Assembly (NCBI GenBank): GCA_043228905.1
Contig: JBHGNT010000002.1
Location: 17,918,001 to 17,982,000 of the forward strand
DNA from: Azolla caroliniana
Taxonomy: Eukaryota; Polypodiophyta
Length of the DNA stretch: 64,000 bases
Direction of reading: 5' to 3'
Position 1 is the first letter of the stretch. The number at the start of each line of letters is the position of its first letter. A program made the position numbers and the translations under genes. This document shows, piece by piece, positions 22,523 to 33,834 of this stretch. The notes beneath the pieces are model-generated. The model was not told the DNA's origin, searched no databases, and saw nothing but the letters and a program-made list of their open reading frames with translations.

Positions 22523-23038
22523 TGTCACGTTGTTACGCGCGTGCGTGTAGAAGGGGCGGGACCACGGGGGTCTCGAACTAGGGAGTAGAGGAGAAAGAAT
22601 AAGATATGATATGGAGGCTTAGCTCTAGAGGAGAAGAGGAAAGAATAAGACCATGACATAGAAGGAGAGACCGGCGGAGGTAAGATGCTCAACAAGATAT
22701 ATTAAAACAAACGAATGATTACAACAATGGTAGCCGCATGGGCCGCACCAAACGACTATGAGAAAACCCTAACCGAAACCCTAACCGAAACCCTAACCCT
22801 AAAACGGTAAGAACTCTAGGCTAAGTGGTATACCTTTCATACGCAAAATAGGCAACCCTTCATAAGTGACCCCTCCCTTCCTTTTATAGCCCAAGGAGGG
22901 AGGGACCTTACAATGTGGGATAAAATTTCCCCTCTTATTTCTATACACCATTTCCTAGTATACGTGTGCACATGTTGCACACCACCAACTTGCCCATTCC
23001 ACCCCGGTTTCACACTATAGTCGGAAATCTTCACGACA
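22523..23038 (-). mobile_element. Solo LTR with 4-bp target duplication, inside J
   Basis: Plus-strand ends TGTCACGTTG...CACGACA, flanked by ACGT (22519-22522) and ACAT (23039-23042). Removing it and one flank restores the J frame exactly through the integrase zinc finger. The mate at 23590-24310 is in the opposite direction and starts TGTCGTGAAGATTTTC. It carries telomere-like CCCTAA runs (22770-22800). Confidence 0.85.
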
Positions 23039-23240
23039 ACATGACCGAACACCTTTTGCCACAAGTCGATGTCTGATTCTACATTTTGCCCCTTGCCTTC
23101 TCAATGCCCTTGCACGATGATCTTGCCTTCTTCTTCGATGAAGCACCCGAGATGAGTAAATTGAACTTGCATGCCCTGGTCAACAATTTATCCAACCAAA
23201 ACCAAGTTCTTGGTGATTGTCGACACATGCAACATATAAG
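23039..23240 (-). pseudogene. Copia J: protease end and GAG-pre-integrase part
   Basis: Minus-strand frame reads TITKNLVLVG, IVDQGMQVQFTHLGCFIEEEGKIIVQG, DIDLWQKVFGHV. This is the segment between protease and integrase. It runs into the solo LTR at the histidine pair of the zinc finger. Confidence 0.75.
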
Positions 23241-23345
23241 GTGCTTTCAGTTGGACTATTCTCAAACCCAAATGTAATCAAATAGGCATGTATCTTTTCA
23301 TACCAAGAATGTGGTGCTTGCTTCAAGCCATATAATGCCTTTCGC
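23241..23345 (-). pseudogene. Copia RT scrap joined to the protease end
   Basis: [39 protein letters not shown] on the minus strand is the late RT core of a copia. It lies upstream of protease-type sequence, the reverse of normal order, so two copia fragments were joined by deletion or tandem rearrangement. Confidence 0.7.
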
Positions 23346-23589
23346 AACCTGCACACTTTGTGTCCCGCCGGTACGGGTGCGTGGGGAAGATCGTGGCTGA
23401 CGGGGGAGAGCTAGACGCGCAAGAGGCCGAAGAGTTGTTTGGCCGATTAGGGGTGAAACTCTCCCTCACGACGGTGTACAATCTAGAAGCGAACAGAAAG
23501 ATGGAGCGCGGAAACGGGCCAATCGTAAAGGAATTGGTACGAGCATGCGAAGGGCAAGTCAGGAATTGGCCACGTCTCCTACCTTACGT
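23346..23589 (+). pseudogene. Gypsy A: integrase core, first piece
   Basis: Reads VADGGELDAQEAEELFGRLG, LSLTTVYNLEANRKMERGNG (catalytic Glu), ELVRACEGQVRNWPRLLPYV. This is a Ty3/gypsy integrase core. It breaks off at the solo LTR and goes on at 24311. The part with the first catalytic Asp is absent. Confidence 0.8.
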
Positions 23590-24310
23590 TGTCGTGAAGA
23601 TTTTCGTCCACAAGCGGAAACCCGAGCAAAGAGAGCCAAAGAGCGATGTGCAACATTGCACACATACATAATGTATTTGTAATAGTAATAAGGGTAAAGT
23701 GTATGGTGCTAGAAATGCCCCATAGGATCCCCAAGGTATAAAGGTGATGTGGTTTTGTGCGCACATCCACGCGCGAGAGAGAGAGAGGTACTATGCGGTA
23801 CATAGGTACCTAGTTGTTTGTGTGGAGGTGGGAGTAAAGGGGCCATCAATCTCACCCTCCCCAAATCAAGGCAAATATCCCCTTTGAATGAAAGGGGATA
23901 TTTGAGTCTCATTTTTGGTAAACGGTCTTCCCTCCTTGTGCTATAAAAGGAGAGGGAAGGCACCATTGTGGAGGTTGCCTATTTTGAGTGTGCAAGGTAT
24001 ACCACATAGGTCGAGCGTTAGGGTTAGGGTTAGGGTTTCTTTATCTTTATCTTCATCTTCGTCGGTTAGGGTTTTGAGTAGTCGTTTGGTGCGGCCTATG
24101 CGGCCACCATTTTGTAATCGTTCATTTCGTTTTAATACATCTTGTTGATCATCTTGTCTCCATCTTCCTCTTGTTCGATCTAATCTCTTGTTCATTCTTC
24201 TTCTTCTTGAGCAAAGCTTCCATTCCATGGCCGATTCCTTCTCCTCTACTCCTTAGTCCAAGACCCCCGTGGTCCCGCCCTTCTCCACGCACGCGCGTAG
24301 CAACGCGACA
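23590..24310 (+). mobile_element. Solo LTR inserted in gypsy A, perfect 4-bp duplication ACGT
   Basis: 721 bp, TGTCGTGAAGAT...GCGACA, flanked by ACGT at 23586-23589 and 24311-24314. The gypsy A frame continues without loss when the LTR and one ACGT are ignored. A TATA box CTATAAAAGG lies at about 23941 and TTAGGG repeats at about 24018-24036. No internal region is present. Confidence 0.9.
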
Positions 24311-24428
24311 ACGTGTTATGGGCAGACCGAACTACGCATAGTTCGGTGACTGGATTCATGCCGACGGAGCTGATGTACGGGTAGAAGCCAATCATGCCGA
24401 TGGAAAGAACTATTTCCTCATGGGCAAC
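24311..24428 (+). pseudogene. Gypsy A: integrase, second piece
   Basis: Continues with VLWADRTTHSSVTGFMPTEL and KPIMPMERTISSWAT, a conserved block after the integrase core. It is cut at 24428 by element B, whose target duplication GCAAC is at 24424-24428 and 39992-39996. A stop (TAG, after ELMYG) shows it was inactive. Confidence 0.8.
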
Positions 24429-24820
24429 TGTCAAGTCAAAGAGAGAGAGAGAGAGAGACATATATATAATTGAAAGAGAATTATTATATTGAAGAGTAAA
24501 ATGGATTACAAAGAGTAGGCTACAAAATGGCATTGAACCAATTTAGGTTTGGGATGAGTGGTAGATCCCTATTTATAAGTAATAGAGAACACTCTAGAAT
24601 ATTCTAGGTTATCCTAGAATGTAGAGTAATCTAGAAGATCTCTAGAGTATTCTAGAAGGTTCTAGTGGTATAGAACACTCTAGAATATTCTAGGTCATTC
24701 TAGAATGTAGAGTAATATAGAATATTCCTATGATATTAGATTTCATATTCTAAAAACTATACATATAAGAATATTAATACAATGGTTAAGGATTTGACAT
24801 GTGTACAACAAGGTCGTGAG
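24429..24820 (-). repeat. 3' LTR of B, part 1 (rest at 34942-35012)
   Basis: First 392 bp of the left LTR, split by C at GTGAG. Compared with 39509-39991 it has one A/G change near 24530, one C/T change near 24630, and a different GA/TA microsatellite near its edge. Confidence 0.9.
24586..24706. promoter_or_regulatory. Heat-shock-element-like array, left LTR of B
   Basis: Pattern of nGAAn and nTTCn 5-bp units: ATTCT-AGAAG-GTTCT at 24649-24663 is a perfect three-unit HSE. AGAAC-ACTCT-AGAAT-ATTCT occurs at 24586-24605 and again at 24672-24691, and ATTCT-AGAAT at 24697-24706. The minus-strand TATA box (ACTTATAAAT, 24580-24571) lies directly downstream in element direction. Confidence 0.7.
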
Positions 24821-25278
24821 TGTTACCCGTTCCTTTGGGTGAACACCTTCGATAGATCTGCGCCTATCGGTCTTCAAGGGCGTGGTACGTGAAGGCTCGT
24901 AACAGAGGCGTCGAGAGAGATACAGGGCTCAGAGAGAAAACACTAGCGAGGTTTTGATAGACGTGGCGGCGTGAAACTCATAGGTATGGATCAAAGCACA
25001 GACTCATGCAGCAAAATAGGCACAATTAAGATATATTACTATGGCAGAAAAGGATTACAGAACACGGCCTATGGCCGGTGACCTTACGAGTTTATCTAAT
25101 TACGAATGACTAAGCTAGTGCTTCCACATATAGTTTTCTTCTCCCCTTTTCTCTGAGGTACTGCTCCTCGTTTAAATAACTTTTCCCCTAACACACAGCC
25201 GAGCCATCGGTGGCCCGTGATACTCGGACTCGGCGTTTGCTAATTTCCTAATTTTACATTTCTGTCCTCTGGACAACA
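24821..25278 (-). repeat. 3' LTR of C
   Basis: 458 bp. The inner side lacks a clear polypurine tract; the minus strand there reads CCATGGGCATGCCAGG, which is unusual for an LTR element. Confidence 0.9.
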
Positions 25279-25376
25279 CCTGGCATGCCCATGGGACAGG
25301 ACCTTGTCCGTCGGACCCACGACTTACAAAATACTAACAATATTACAAAAATTGCCTTTTAGGCGTGATCCTCATT

Positions 25377-28300
25377 TCATTCCTCCTTTAAGATGTTGAG
25401 GATGCTTTCGGGGTCCGGGGTGGTGGCAGGGTGGTCTAGTTGGACTGTCGGTGCGGGGGGTTGAGTTTGGTCCCGGGGTGGCATATCTTCTCGGGCGTCA
25501 GCCTCGGGTGTGGCCGATTCTTCTGGTGGGGGTGTGGGTTCGTGGGCGCTGACCTCTCCTTCGACAGGCTCTGGTACCATGTGGGCGTCCATGGGATGTC
25601 TGTTGGCCGGGGCAAGTTCCTCTTGTGCCGTGTCTGTGATCTCCTTGCTGGGAGGTTCTTCTTTCTGCTCTGTGGCCGTTGGAGGGCTGGTGGGGATGGC
25701 TGCGAGTCGTTCTCGTTCGAAGGCTTCTGCTTCCAGGCGAAACAACATCTGACCGTCATTGAAGTCCTCCATTATTTGCTCGATTGCCATGGTGTGAGAT
25801 TTTGCCAAGGACTGGTAATCCTCGGTTAAATCTGCACGCAAGTTTTGAATGCTGGCTTCGTCCATTTTGTAGAAGATGCGCCCTTCCTTCCGTCGGTTCT
25901 CGGCGTTGGCTCGTAAAATATGCAATTCGGCAGGTTGGGCTGCCCATTCGTCTCTTGCGCGACTTAATGTTTCCTCGACCTTTTTGGTAAGTTGTTGGCG
26001 CTATTTCTCGATCAGTATTCGGATGCGTGTCTCATCCATGCCGGGATGTGCTCGGATGGCTGCTAATTCCTGTTTTAAGCCGTCGACCTCGGCCTGAATC
26101 TTTTCTGTGTCCTTAGCTCATAGATGGCCTAACTGTTCTTTGCATCCGCGGTTACGAGATGGAGAGCCTGCTCGTAACTCTTGGTGAGTTCTTCGGTGTC
26201 CTGCTCCCGTTCTTTCTTACACGTGGCCCGGATTTGTTCCCGTTCGACGATTCTCTCTTCTTGAAGGGCGAAGAAGGAATCCCATAAGGCGTCTTTTTGC
26301 TCTGAAAGTAGCTTGCATTTGATGAAAAACTCGTCAACCATCTCTTTAAGGGTTGTACGCTGACTCTGCAGCTCGGCATTCTCCGCGTTCATCCTCTCCT
26401 CCCGTTGGCGATTTCTTTCCTCCTGCCGTTGGTTCCAGTCTTTTGCATTGTCGAGCGCGGCCTATAGGTCTAGAACCTCCTTCTCTTTCTTCACCACTGT
26501 GGCTGCGTATTCCTCTAGCTTGCTTTTGAGTTCGGCTTCCTTGGCCGCGGCTTGCGCTTGTACCCGGCCCAGTGCTTCGTTCTGCTCGTGTATCCTTTGG
26601 TCGGCCTGGGCTCTTATCTCGGCCATCTGCTTGGAAGCTTCTTCTTTTAGGCGAGCCATCGCCTCTTGATGCCGTTGTTCGTGTCTCTCGGTTTGCCGTT
26701 GTTCCTCTTTAAGCTCCGCACGGTAATCCCGGAGCGGGGGTTCTGTCTGGGTTGCCACCTCCTTGGGTGCACGAGGTGGGGGTAGTTCGGTCTGCTCCAT
26801 AGGCGTGGCCGCCTCGGTTGTTGTGCAAGCATCGACCATTTGTAACGAGTCTGTTTGTGTACTGGCTTGCACCTTCAGGATCGAGTCGGTGATGGTGCTT
26901 TCATCCATCATTGTTATGCGTGGAGGCGCTGGGAGGGCCTCGGTGGTCGTTACCGGAAGGCTCGGGAGTTGTTGTTCCGGCTGGTTTTGCTCCCAGGTTG
27001 CCAGCTTCTGGTTCGCAGCGTGCCATAGTTCTGTAGCCATCTTCGCCTGTTTTTGGGCTATTTTTATCTTTCGGGCCATGTCTTTGGCTACCCGCGTAGT
27101 GCGATCCAGGTCCCGATATGCCTCGATAAGGGTCGTGTTCAACTCGGGGACCTCCATGAGGAGAGCGGCATGTTTTGCCTGCTTCTTCCTCCCGATTTTT
27201 TGTAAATCCCTATCCTCCTGGGGCTCAATTTCACCTATTAGCGCGTGTTGAATCATTTTTGTTTCGGCGTGCTCTTCCGCCATTCGAGTGGCTGCCGCGA
27301 CTTGGGCTCTGGCGAGGAAGTCGACCAGCTCGAATGCCGTACCGAGGCGTAGGAGCGCACTAAATTCGTAAGCCTCCGCGGGGAGGTCCTTATACCCGAG
27401 GACTTCATCCTCCGAGATCTGTGTTGTCTGCCCATGCTCGATCGTTCCCTCGTTCAGCGATGCCTCCGCAGGGGTGATGGCCAGGTTGCTCTGTCTGACC
27501 ACTAAGGCTTGCTCCTAATGTGGCTCCTTCTGTTCTTCCGAGGACTCGCGGTTGAGTCGTCTTCTTTTGCTTGGCTGTGTTTGGGGTTCTGGGGCCGGTA
27601 GTGTCGTTTCCTCCGCCTGCTTCCTTTTCTGGGGTCGTGGTGGTGCAGCCTGTTGTGTGTTGGAGCTTGGGCTAGGTCCTGGGGACGTTACCGAGGGGCG
27701 CGACGTTGGCTGTCAAATGGTGACGTCATCGGTCGTGTTGTCTTCCGCGGCTACCTCCTTGTCCCATTCTTGGTAGGTCTCGGAAACTACCCTTTTTTGT
27801 TGGGGTTGGGCGGGTGGTGGTGCAGATGCGGTTTTTTGGTCGGCGGCAGGGGGTGAAGGTGATGTGGGCTCCTCCCATGCTTTGTGACTGATGGCCATGA
27901 ATTTCCCTCTCTGCCTTCGTGGTGGTGGTGGGTACGTGAGTGTGCGAGGGGAAGGAAGCGAAGAGGGTGGGTATAGAACCATCAAAAAGTGGGTAAGAAC
28001 AGACAACATCTTCTTACCGGACTGAAATGAAGCTAAGGCGGCGCGGAGTCCCTTGCCTGTGATGATTCCCCAATCGATTATGTTTCCTTCATAAGCATTG
28101 ATGATGATGGCTGCCTTGTTCTACGGCATGCTCGTTGGGTTAGTATGCACGAACGCATACTCCATCAATATACGAGCAATCTCCCTGAAAGCTTTGTTGG
28201 GCCCGCCATACGTGCGATATGCCTTCCCTGTGGCTGAGTACTCACCGAAGTACGCCTTCATCTTTGATGTCGGGGGTATGTCGACCTCATGGTCCCCTCC

Positions 28301-28774
28301 CTGTTGCAAGTCCAAAACAGCCCGAAGCACGTTGTTGGTGATGGCTTCGGGACTTATACGTTTAGCCACAGTTTGGGCATCTGGGTGCGCGATGGCATCG
28401 ATGATCTTCAGGTAACCGCCCATTCCTCGTTCCTAGAGCCAGGCGCGGGTTTCTGTTGAGGCGGTAAGAGGCATGGTGGAGATGGAGGCTGGGTTCGACT
28501 GTGTGGGAGCGTGAAGCAAAGTGATGAGGCGAGGGCGAGCCACAGGAGGAACAGCAGGAAGGGGAAGTCCAGCAGAGAGGTTATGAGAGCGAAAGAGGGC
28601 TTGAGAGCAAGAGTGCTTAGCGTGATGAGGGCGAGATGGGGTTTCTGATCTTGAGAGCAATGGAGATGGGGAGCGATAATGGTCTGTGCTGCGTTTTGGA
28701 AACGGTTTTAGTAACTTATTCCTAGGGTTTTGTGCCTGCAGCGAATCTTGAAAATTCTGAGTCGTGTGTGCCAT
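25377..28774 (-). pseudogene. C accessory ORF: long coiled-coil protein downstream of pol
   Basis: About 1,130 codons on the minus strand, starting at 28774 (MAHTTQNFQDSLQAQ), 240 bp after the pol stop and in another frame. A proline/serine-rich start is followed by a globular block (28423-28010: MGGYLKIIDAIAHPDAQTV, YFGEYSATGKAYRTYGGPNK). Then comes a proline-rich part with a basic nuclear-signal-like cluster (PSKRRRLNRE, about 27550). After that a long charged helix (27502-25700) is rich in E, Q, K, R and A with heptad spacing. It ends in a P/E-rich tail and TGA at 25377. Stops are at 28433, 28121, 27713 (TGA), 27515, 26462, 26129 and 26001; one frameshift lies near 26110. I do not recognise the family. 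Candidates are a structural, env-like or particle-transport role. Confidence 0.65.
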
Positions 28775-29016
28775 AATAAGTGACTAGCACCACGTGTCCT
28801 GAAGGTGAGTGGGGTGCTTCTAGTGCTTTGCATGTGGTTTGCATGTGGTTTGCATGTGTGAACAACTTAAATAGGTACTAACTGAGTGGTGGCGAGGGGT
28901 GCTCCTAAAATTATGGGTACCTAGGTGGGTGGTGTAAGTGTAGCTAATTAGTGGCTAAACTATGGTTAATCCTACCTACTACTACTTTTATTAATTTCAA
29001 GAAGGTGGGTGAGTCC

Positions 29017-30873
29017 TTATTCAGGGGGACACGTGGCGTCCTCCATGGTGATCTCCCGAGTCTCGTTGGTGCCGGGTGGCTCGGTAAACGGGTTGGGTGG
29101 TGTAGTCCCTCGATATGGTCTAAGCCGAAAACCATTGGCCCAGCTTTTGACCGTGTCGCCGGCGAGTGTGCCAAGCTGGAACGTCCCGTTGAACTCGTCG
29201 ATAATCCAGAATGGACCGGTCCACCGAAATCTTAATTTTCCCGGCATTGACCCAAGTGGTGTTTGGAAAAGAAGAACTGGTTTGCCGATGGTGAGCTCCT
29301 TCTCCAGCCCAAGTCGATGTCGATCCACGAAAGCCTTACGTTGTCGTTGGCGTTGTTCGAGCTAGGCCATACTCTCTATCCTATCTTCCCCGAGTTCGAG
29401 GAGTTGTTCCAGCCGGTATTGCTCGGATTCGGCCTCGAGGAGTCGTGCTTTGACTTGAACTCGGAGGCTCGAGACTTGGAACTCGACGGGCATTACGACC
29501 TCTAACCCGAACGCCATTCGAAAGGGGGTCGATTGGATGCTTGTTTTGAAAGTCGTACGATACGCCCACAACGCGCTCTAGAGTTTGTCATCCCAATCGG
29601 TCCTGTTTTCATTGACGATCTTCTTTAGTATGGTTTGGAGGATTTTATTGGTCGATTCTGCCAAGCCCTTCGCCTGCGGGTAGTATGGTGTGCTTTTCTA
29701 GTGCACCACCACGTAGTGGTGTGTAAGCTCATGTATTATATGATTGATGAAGTGCCCACCTTGGTCACTAACGAGCTCGATTGGACATCCATAACGGCAC
29801 CAGAGGTGCTCGTACACAAATTTAGCCGTGGATGCCGCCGTGTTATCTCGGAGTGCCTTAGCCTCCACCCATTTGGTGCAGTAATCCGTGGCCACGATAA
29901 TATATCTATTCCCTGTTCGGGCCGCGGGTGGTTTGAAAGGACCTACAAAATCCAAACCCCATTTTTGAAATGGGTCTAACGGAAGAATCGGCTGTTGTGG
30001 CATCCGTGACTGTTCCATTGGTTGCCCCAAACGTTGGCACAAATCGCACTGCCAGCAAAACTCGTGAGCGTCTTTCTTCGTTGTTGGCCACCATAATCCA
30101 CTTTGCCAAACTTTCCTTGCTGTGGAATCCCCGGCATAGTGTCCCCCAGTTGCTCCCTGGTGGACTTCCTGAAGAACGGCGTTCTTCTCGAATTGCCGAA
30201 TCACTCGGCGCCATATGTCGTCCGAGCCTTTGTGGTAGAGAATGTCCGAGACGAGGCAAAAATTCCGGCTACGCACTGCTAGGCATTTTCTCGTGTCAAG
30301 GGTCATGTGCTCGGGAGGTACACCGGTAGTGAGAAAATGGGTCATCTTCGTGATCCATTCATCTCCATTATCGTCTGGTATCGTGGTCAGGTTAAATAGG
30401 CTAGCGTCCGGTAGCTCATTGTACGTTGTTTTCGCCGGTTCTCCTGACTCAAGACAACTCAAGTAGTCGGCGACGACATGTTGTACCCCGGGTCGATGCT
30501 GAATCTGAAAATCAAACTCTTGTAGTAGGAGCATCCACCGAGCCAACCGTCCGGTGAGGGCTTGTTTATTGACCAAATAAAGAAGGGCCGAGTGATCCAC
30601 GTGAAAGGTAAATTTTCGGCCCAAGAGGTAATGCCAAAATTTATTGATGCTATAAATCATACCGAGAGCCTCCCGCTCGGTGGTGGAGTAATTCTTTTCT
30701 GCGGTTGAGAGCCATCGGCTGGCGTAGTACACGGGCCTATACCAATTCGGGGGTGTGCATTGCATCAGAGCACTTCCGATGGCGATGTCCGAAGCATCTA
30801 CAAAGACATGAAATGGTTCGGACCAAACCGGAGACTGGACCACCGGGGCATGTGACAACATTCGTTTCAGGGT
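29017..30873 (-). pseudogene. C pol, second half: RNase H and integrase
   Basis: RNase H begins PFHVFVDASDIAIGSALM (about 30800) and continues NYSTTEREALGMIYSI, FTFHVDHSALLYL. Integrase: zinc finger HQGATGGHYAGDSTA and CWQCDLCQ, WGLDFVGPF (first Asp), ELVSDQGGHFI (second Asp), LAESTNK (Glu). The C-terminal part reads GKPVLLFQTPLGSMPGKL, RFRWTGPFWI. Interior TAG stops at 29698, 29578 and 29362; TAA at 29017 is the natural end. Everything needed for insertion was there before the stops arose. Confidence 0.85.
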
Positions 30874-33834
30874 CTAATAGGCCGTGTCCTCAACTGACGT
30901 CCATTGGAAAGGAAGGCAATGGACTGCCGCGTGTAAGGGTGTCGCGAAATCGGCCAGGTGTCGTATCATTCGGCTATGCCACCGGATCTGTCCCAAAAAA
31001 CGGCTTAGTGCCTTAGCATTCGAGGGTGCGGTGGCATCCAGGATTGCCTTTACTTTATCCGGGTCCATAGCGATGCCTTCTTGACTGACAATGTGGCCGA
31101 GAAGGTTGCCGCTGGTGACTAAGAACGCGCATTTCGCCGGGTTTAAACTCAATCGAGCTTGGCGACATCGGTCCAGGCAGAGTCGTAACTGGGTCATGTG
31201 TTCCCGTCGATGGCCATACACGGCGAAATCGTCGAGAAAAACTTGCATGAACGCCGGGATGTAGTCATGAAAGATTTCGATGATGATGCGCTGGAACGTA
31301 GCCGACACCGTTTTTAGACCAAACATATTAACTTCTGCTACAAAAACACCCCATTCCGTGACGAAAGCGGTTTTCTCCTGATCCTCCGGGTGCATTCTTA
31401 TCTGGTTATAGCCGCTGAACCCGTCGAGGAAACTGTAGCATTCGTGGCCGGCTACCATGTCGAGGACGCTATCCGTGAATGGGAGAGGGAAATCGTCGGT
31501 GACTATTGCCGCGTTAAGCTTCCGATAGTCGACGCAGACGCGGATTTTTCCGTTCTTCTTTGGGACCACTACGATCGGGCTCAACCATGTAGCCCGTTTA
31601 ACAGGGCGAATGAAGCCCACTCGGAGTAACTTGTCAATTTCCTCTTTGACTTTAGCGGGATTGTTGGGGTTCATCCTGTAGCGCCTCTGCTGAACTGGCC
31701 GAGTGTCGGGTAAGATGTGAATTTGATGTTGGTAGTATTGAGGATCCAGCCCCTTCATATCGGTGTAAGACCAAGCGAAAACATCCTGGTACTCGGTGAG
31801 TAATTTTACGAGGCATGCCCGTTCGCCGGTTGGTAGATTATTAGCAATTTGTACCGTACGGGGATTCTTGTCCAAACCGAGGTTTATTGTTTCCAGGGTT
31901 GATGCTTTCACTCGTTCTGAAATGGCGAGTTCGCGTTCGAAAGCCTCCCGAGCATGACGTAGCTCGGCAACTGTGGTTGCATCGGGTTCATCCTGGGGTG
32001 GTGACTCCTCCGTGACTTCCTCGTCTTTAGATGGCTCGATGGTTGGTAAGGCATTGATTTCGAAGAGAGGAATGATCGTGGGATGATCATCTAGGAAGTC
32101 ATCGACCTCCTCATCGGCCAATCCATCGAGCATATGGACCCCTTCCGCGTATAACGGCGAAGTGTTGAGGGCGACGGGGACTCGTTCTTCAGTGATGATT
32201 CGGACTTTTGTCTTCCCTCTTCGGAACGAGATCATGTTGCGTTGCCAATGTTGCTTGATATTCGCTGTACACAACCATGGTCGACCTAGTAACATTGGGT
32301 AGGCGCCTTGTGTCTCCAGTCGTAGCACGACGGCCGAGATCGTGAACATGTGGCCTCCGAGTGTGAAGTCAAGATGGCGGATTAAACCAATGGGACGAAT
32401 AGAGCGGGAGTCGGCCATCCGAAGCCAAAAGGGGCATGGTTCCCATTGATTCAGGCCGAGGTTGAGACACGTTGATTCGCTAATAACATTTACGCCGGAT
32501 CCGCCGTCGATGATGCATCCGTGCAGGTATTGTCCCTTAATGATGATTCGCACGGCTGGGTTTTGAGAATCCATGAGTGGTGGACCGGTTCCTGCTTCGG
32601 TGAGGTGTACCGGTGGTGTCACAGCCTTAGTATTGGCCTGTAGTGCCGCCAGGGTGTCCCGAAATCTTGGCATGAGTGGTAGCAGTTTATGTAGGGCCAG
32701 CGAGATGCGGGAGTTGGTAAGAACATCCCATAGCTGGTTGTCCTTCGACGACGTGGATGGTGCCAGGGTTTGTGGTACTTCATTGGGCCCGTCCTTCATG
32801 TCAGTTTGCATGCGTGCGGCATTATTTTTATTAGCCGTGTCGACCCATTCTTTTGCTGCCTGTCGTACTTCATCCTGGATTTGCCACTGAGTAGTCTGCG
32901 CTTTACTCCGGGTAGTGACCGTTTGAACATCGGCCATGATACTGTTTACCGTGGGTGCCTTGCCACGGTTGGTTGTCGGACATTGCGTGGCGTAGTGGCC
33001 TGGTTGGTTACATTTAAAACATGTCACGTTGGCCGAGCTGCTGGTGTCCGCTCGGTCTGTGTGTGGAAGCTCCTGTTGTTGATCCTCGGTCTCGTTTGGT
33101 GGTGGGTTGTTCCGAGATGCGTTGGAGTTGTGCTTGTCATGTTGAGGAGCATCCCGTCGGCGGTTGTGATTAGGTCTTCTATTGTTGCGTGTGTTGCGAT
33201 TGCCGTTTCGCCGATCCATGCGTGAGTTCCTTCGGTCATACCGATCATCGCGATCGTCATCGTATCGAGCATAATCGTCGTGCCGGTCATCGCGATAATA
33301 ATCACGGAGATTATCACGTTGGTAGTCGTCGTTTCGGCGCCATCGATCTGGGGATCGCGGTTGGTCGTTATCCTGGTCTCGGTAGATATATCGCTCGTCC
33401 TGCCGAGAGTATGTATTTCGTGGCTCGATCTGGCGGACCGGTGTCGCCGTTGTGCGGTTCAGCATATTATATTCGCACTGCTCGACCGTGTGAGCTCGAG
33501 ACTGACAGATCAGACACTGTGGTCGATGGGGAGATTCGAGGGCCAGGTGCCCTGATCCTGAACACGCAATGCATTGGAGGGCTTGGCGAAAGCGATTGTC
33601 CTCTTGGGGAAGAGCGTTTTGCAAGGATGTCATCGAGAAGGCCGTGCCGTGCTGGTTCCGATCGAGGGCGAGAACACGCGCTATGACTTGTTCGATAGTA
33701 TGGTTGGCGAAATTTGTAAGTGCGAGAGTCGTTCGTAGAGGCTCTCTTAAACTGGATAGGAAAGTGTCCGGTATATGTTGTGCTGAGACATCATCGGCCA
33801 CTTGTCTGTAGAGATCCTGGAACCGGATCGTGAA
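30874..33834 (-). pseudogene. C gag C-terminus, protease and reverse transcriptase
   Basis: A 975-codon open block. Two good CCHC knuckles (CLICQSRAHTVEQC residues 96-109; CFKCNQPGHYATQC 261-274) and a degenerate one (CIACSGSGH) flank an unusual R/D/N-rich stretch (125-235). Protease: GCIIDGGSGVNVIS near residue 432. RT: VDYRKLNAAIVTDDFPLPF, YSFLDGFSGYNQIRMHPE, QVFLDDFAVYG (catalytic DD). It ends at a TAG (30874) where RNase H starts. Start is set by the preceding TAG (33835); it is the continuation of gag, not an independent gene. Confidence 0.85.

Noticed and set aside
26763-27251. 162-codon plus-strand frame opposite the C accessory ORF
   Set aside because: Serine/alanine/cysteine-rich antisense shadow of a charged coiled coil.
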